DNA of 53,638 nucleotides from Bacteroidia bacterium (GTDB taxonomy: Bacteria > Bacteroidota > Bacteroidia > NS11-12g > UBA9320), in assembly GCA_017640445.1 (NCBI GenBank), contig JAEPQQ010000015.1:1-53638 (forward strand), read 5' to 3'. The notes beneath the pieces were generated by a model that saw only the letters and a program-made list of their open reading frames with translations, ran no database searches and had not been told where the DNA came from. A program made the position numbers and the translations under genes. This document shows, piece after piece, positions 53,150-53,638 of this stretch. The first letter of the stretch is position 1; each line of letters opens with the position of its first letter.

Positions 53150-53638
53150 TTAGGATGTGGATTGAGCTTCTCCAATGAGTGAATTACCACAAGATTTACA
53201 ATATCGAGCATCGGTCTCATTTTCGGTACCACATGCATCACAACGGTTTTTTGCCCTTTTTTGTTCGGCATACTCTACGCTTACTATGCCTGTGGGAACC
53301 GTAATCACGGCATAACCTAGGATCATGAGGGTGGAGGAGAGCACCTGACCAAGAATGGTATTTGGTGTTATATCGCCATAACCAACCGTGGTAACCGTCA
53401 CAATGGCCCAGTAGATGCTTCTCGGAATGCTGGTAAACTTGGTGTCGGGTTGTTGTCCTTCAATGATGAACATGGCAGTTCCCATGAGAATAACGATGAT
53501 CAAAATAAAGCCGAAAAACACCGTCACTTTTGCACTACTGGCCCGCAGGGCCTTGCCAAGCCCCTTGGCCTCCTTACTGTAGCTCGTGAGCCGCATAATA
53601 CGGAAAACACGAAGCAGGCGAAGGGTACGAATAATCAA
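53150..53638 (-). CDS. Voltage-gated-type ion channel with C-terminal zinc ribbon, 5' end missing
   Basis: The frame runs in from the right edge, so the N-terminal part (S1-S3) is missing; 162 codons are present. They show an S4-like basic helix (RTLRLLRVFRIMRL), S5, a pore helix and filter TVTTVGYGDITP typical of potassium-selective channels, an S6 with GYAVITVPTGIVSVEY, and a short zinc ribbon CDACG...CKSCG (four Cys) near the C-terminus. It is an inner-membrane protein, presumably a tetramer. The DUF5522 gene follows 13 bases after its stop, so the two may be co-transcribed. Confidence 0.88.
   Translation of the reverse strand: MIIRTLRLLRVFRIMRLTSYSKEAKGLGKALRASSAKVTVFFGFILIIVILMGTAMFIIEGQQPDTKFTSIPRSIYWAIVTVTTVGYGDITPNTILGQVLSSTLMILGYAVITVPTGIVSVEYAEQKRAKNRCDACGTENETDARYCKSCGNSLIGEAQSTS

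Overview
The window looks like a chromosomal segment of a Bacteroidota bacterium, most likely order Flavobacteriales. Four things support this. It encodes several parts of the type IX secretion system (T9SS) and gliding machinery: porU, porV, porQ, three PorP/SprF-type proteins and gldJ. Two predicted secreted proteins end in a T9SS sorting domain. Many genes have the Bacteroidota promoter -7 box TAnnTTTG very close to the start codon instead of a Shine-Dalgarno site. Small lineage-typical families (DUF3822, DUF5522) are present. No rRNA, tRNA, insertion sequence, prophage or CRISPR array was seen. The assignment below order level is not resolvable by eye.

Layout. 1-2346 (-): the N-terminal two thirds of the fused B12-dependent mutase IcmF, cut by the window edge. 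2347-3192: the only long gene-free stretch. It holds two diverged tandem copies of a ~345 bp unit on the minus strand, each with a sigma-54-like promoter, a shared 17-base core and a strong terminator, interpreted as a pair of paralogous small RNAs. 3193-11635: nucleoside transporter, PabC-like lyase, pfkA, an abundant-looking lipoprotein, a sodium:solute symporter and lon. 11708-21712: the T9SS/gliding block porU-porV (-) and porP-like x3 - gldJ (+). 21785-29810: housekeeping genes (bacilliredoxin, ahcY, pyrE, NUDIX, an operon with rsmD and coaD, paaN, cmk). 29797-33354 (-): an operon of a T9SS-exported Kazal inhibitor, an MBL hydrolase, a GNAT and dxs. 33434-38687: a zincin, then biotin genes bioB-bioF-bioD-bioA and a ferritin-like diiron protein. 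38689-44416: serS, a large envelope enzyme fusing a phosphoethanolamine-transferase domain to a GDPD-like domain, and lpd. 44495-47588: a T9SS cargo protein divergent from a histidine kinase/response regulator pair. 47733-53638: GNAT, glyoxalase-II-like MBL, a porQ group with a small membrane protein and the exo-muramidase namZ, a LolC/E-type permease, a 54-codon DUF5522 gene starting with TTG, and a partial voltage-gated-type channel ending in a zinc ribbon.

How the parts fit. PorV, PorU and PorQ belong to the outer-membrane side of the T9SS that removes the C-terminal signal from cargo and attaches it to the surface; GldJ and the PorP-like proteins belong to the same machine. The Kazal protein and the acidic protein at 44495 are probable substrates. 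The biotin cluster has the late steps (BioF, BioA, BioD, BioB) but no recognisable bioC/bioH/bioG/bioW/bioI/bioZ in the window, which makes the adjacent diiron protein worth testing for a pimelate-supplying role. The best candidates for something undescribed are the tandem sigma-54-type small RNA cassettes upstream of icmF, the diiron protein beside the biotin genes, and the transferase-phosphodiesterase fusion.
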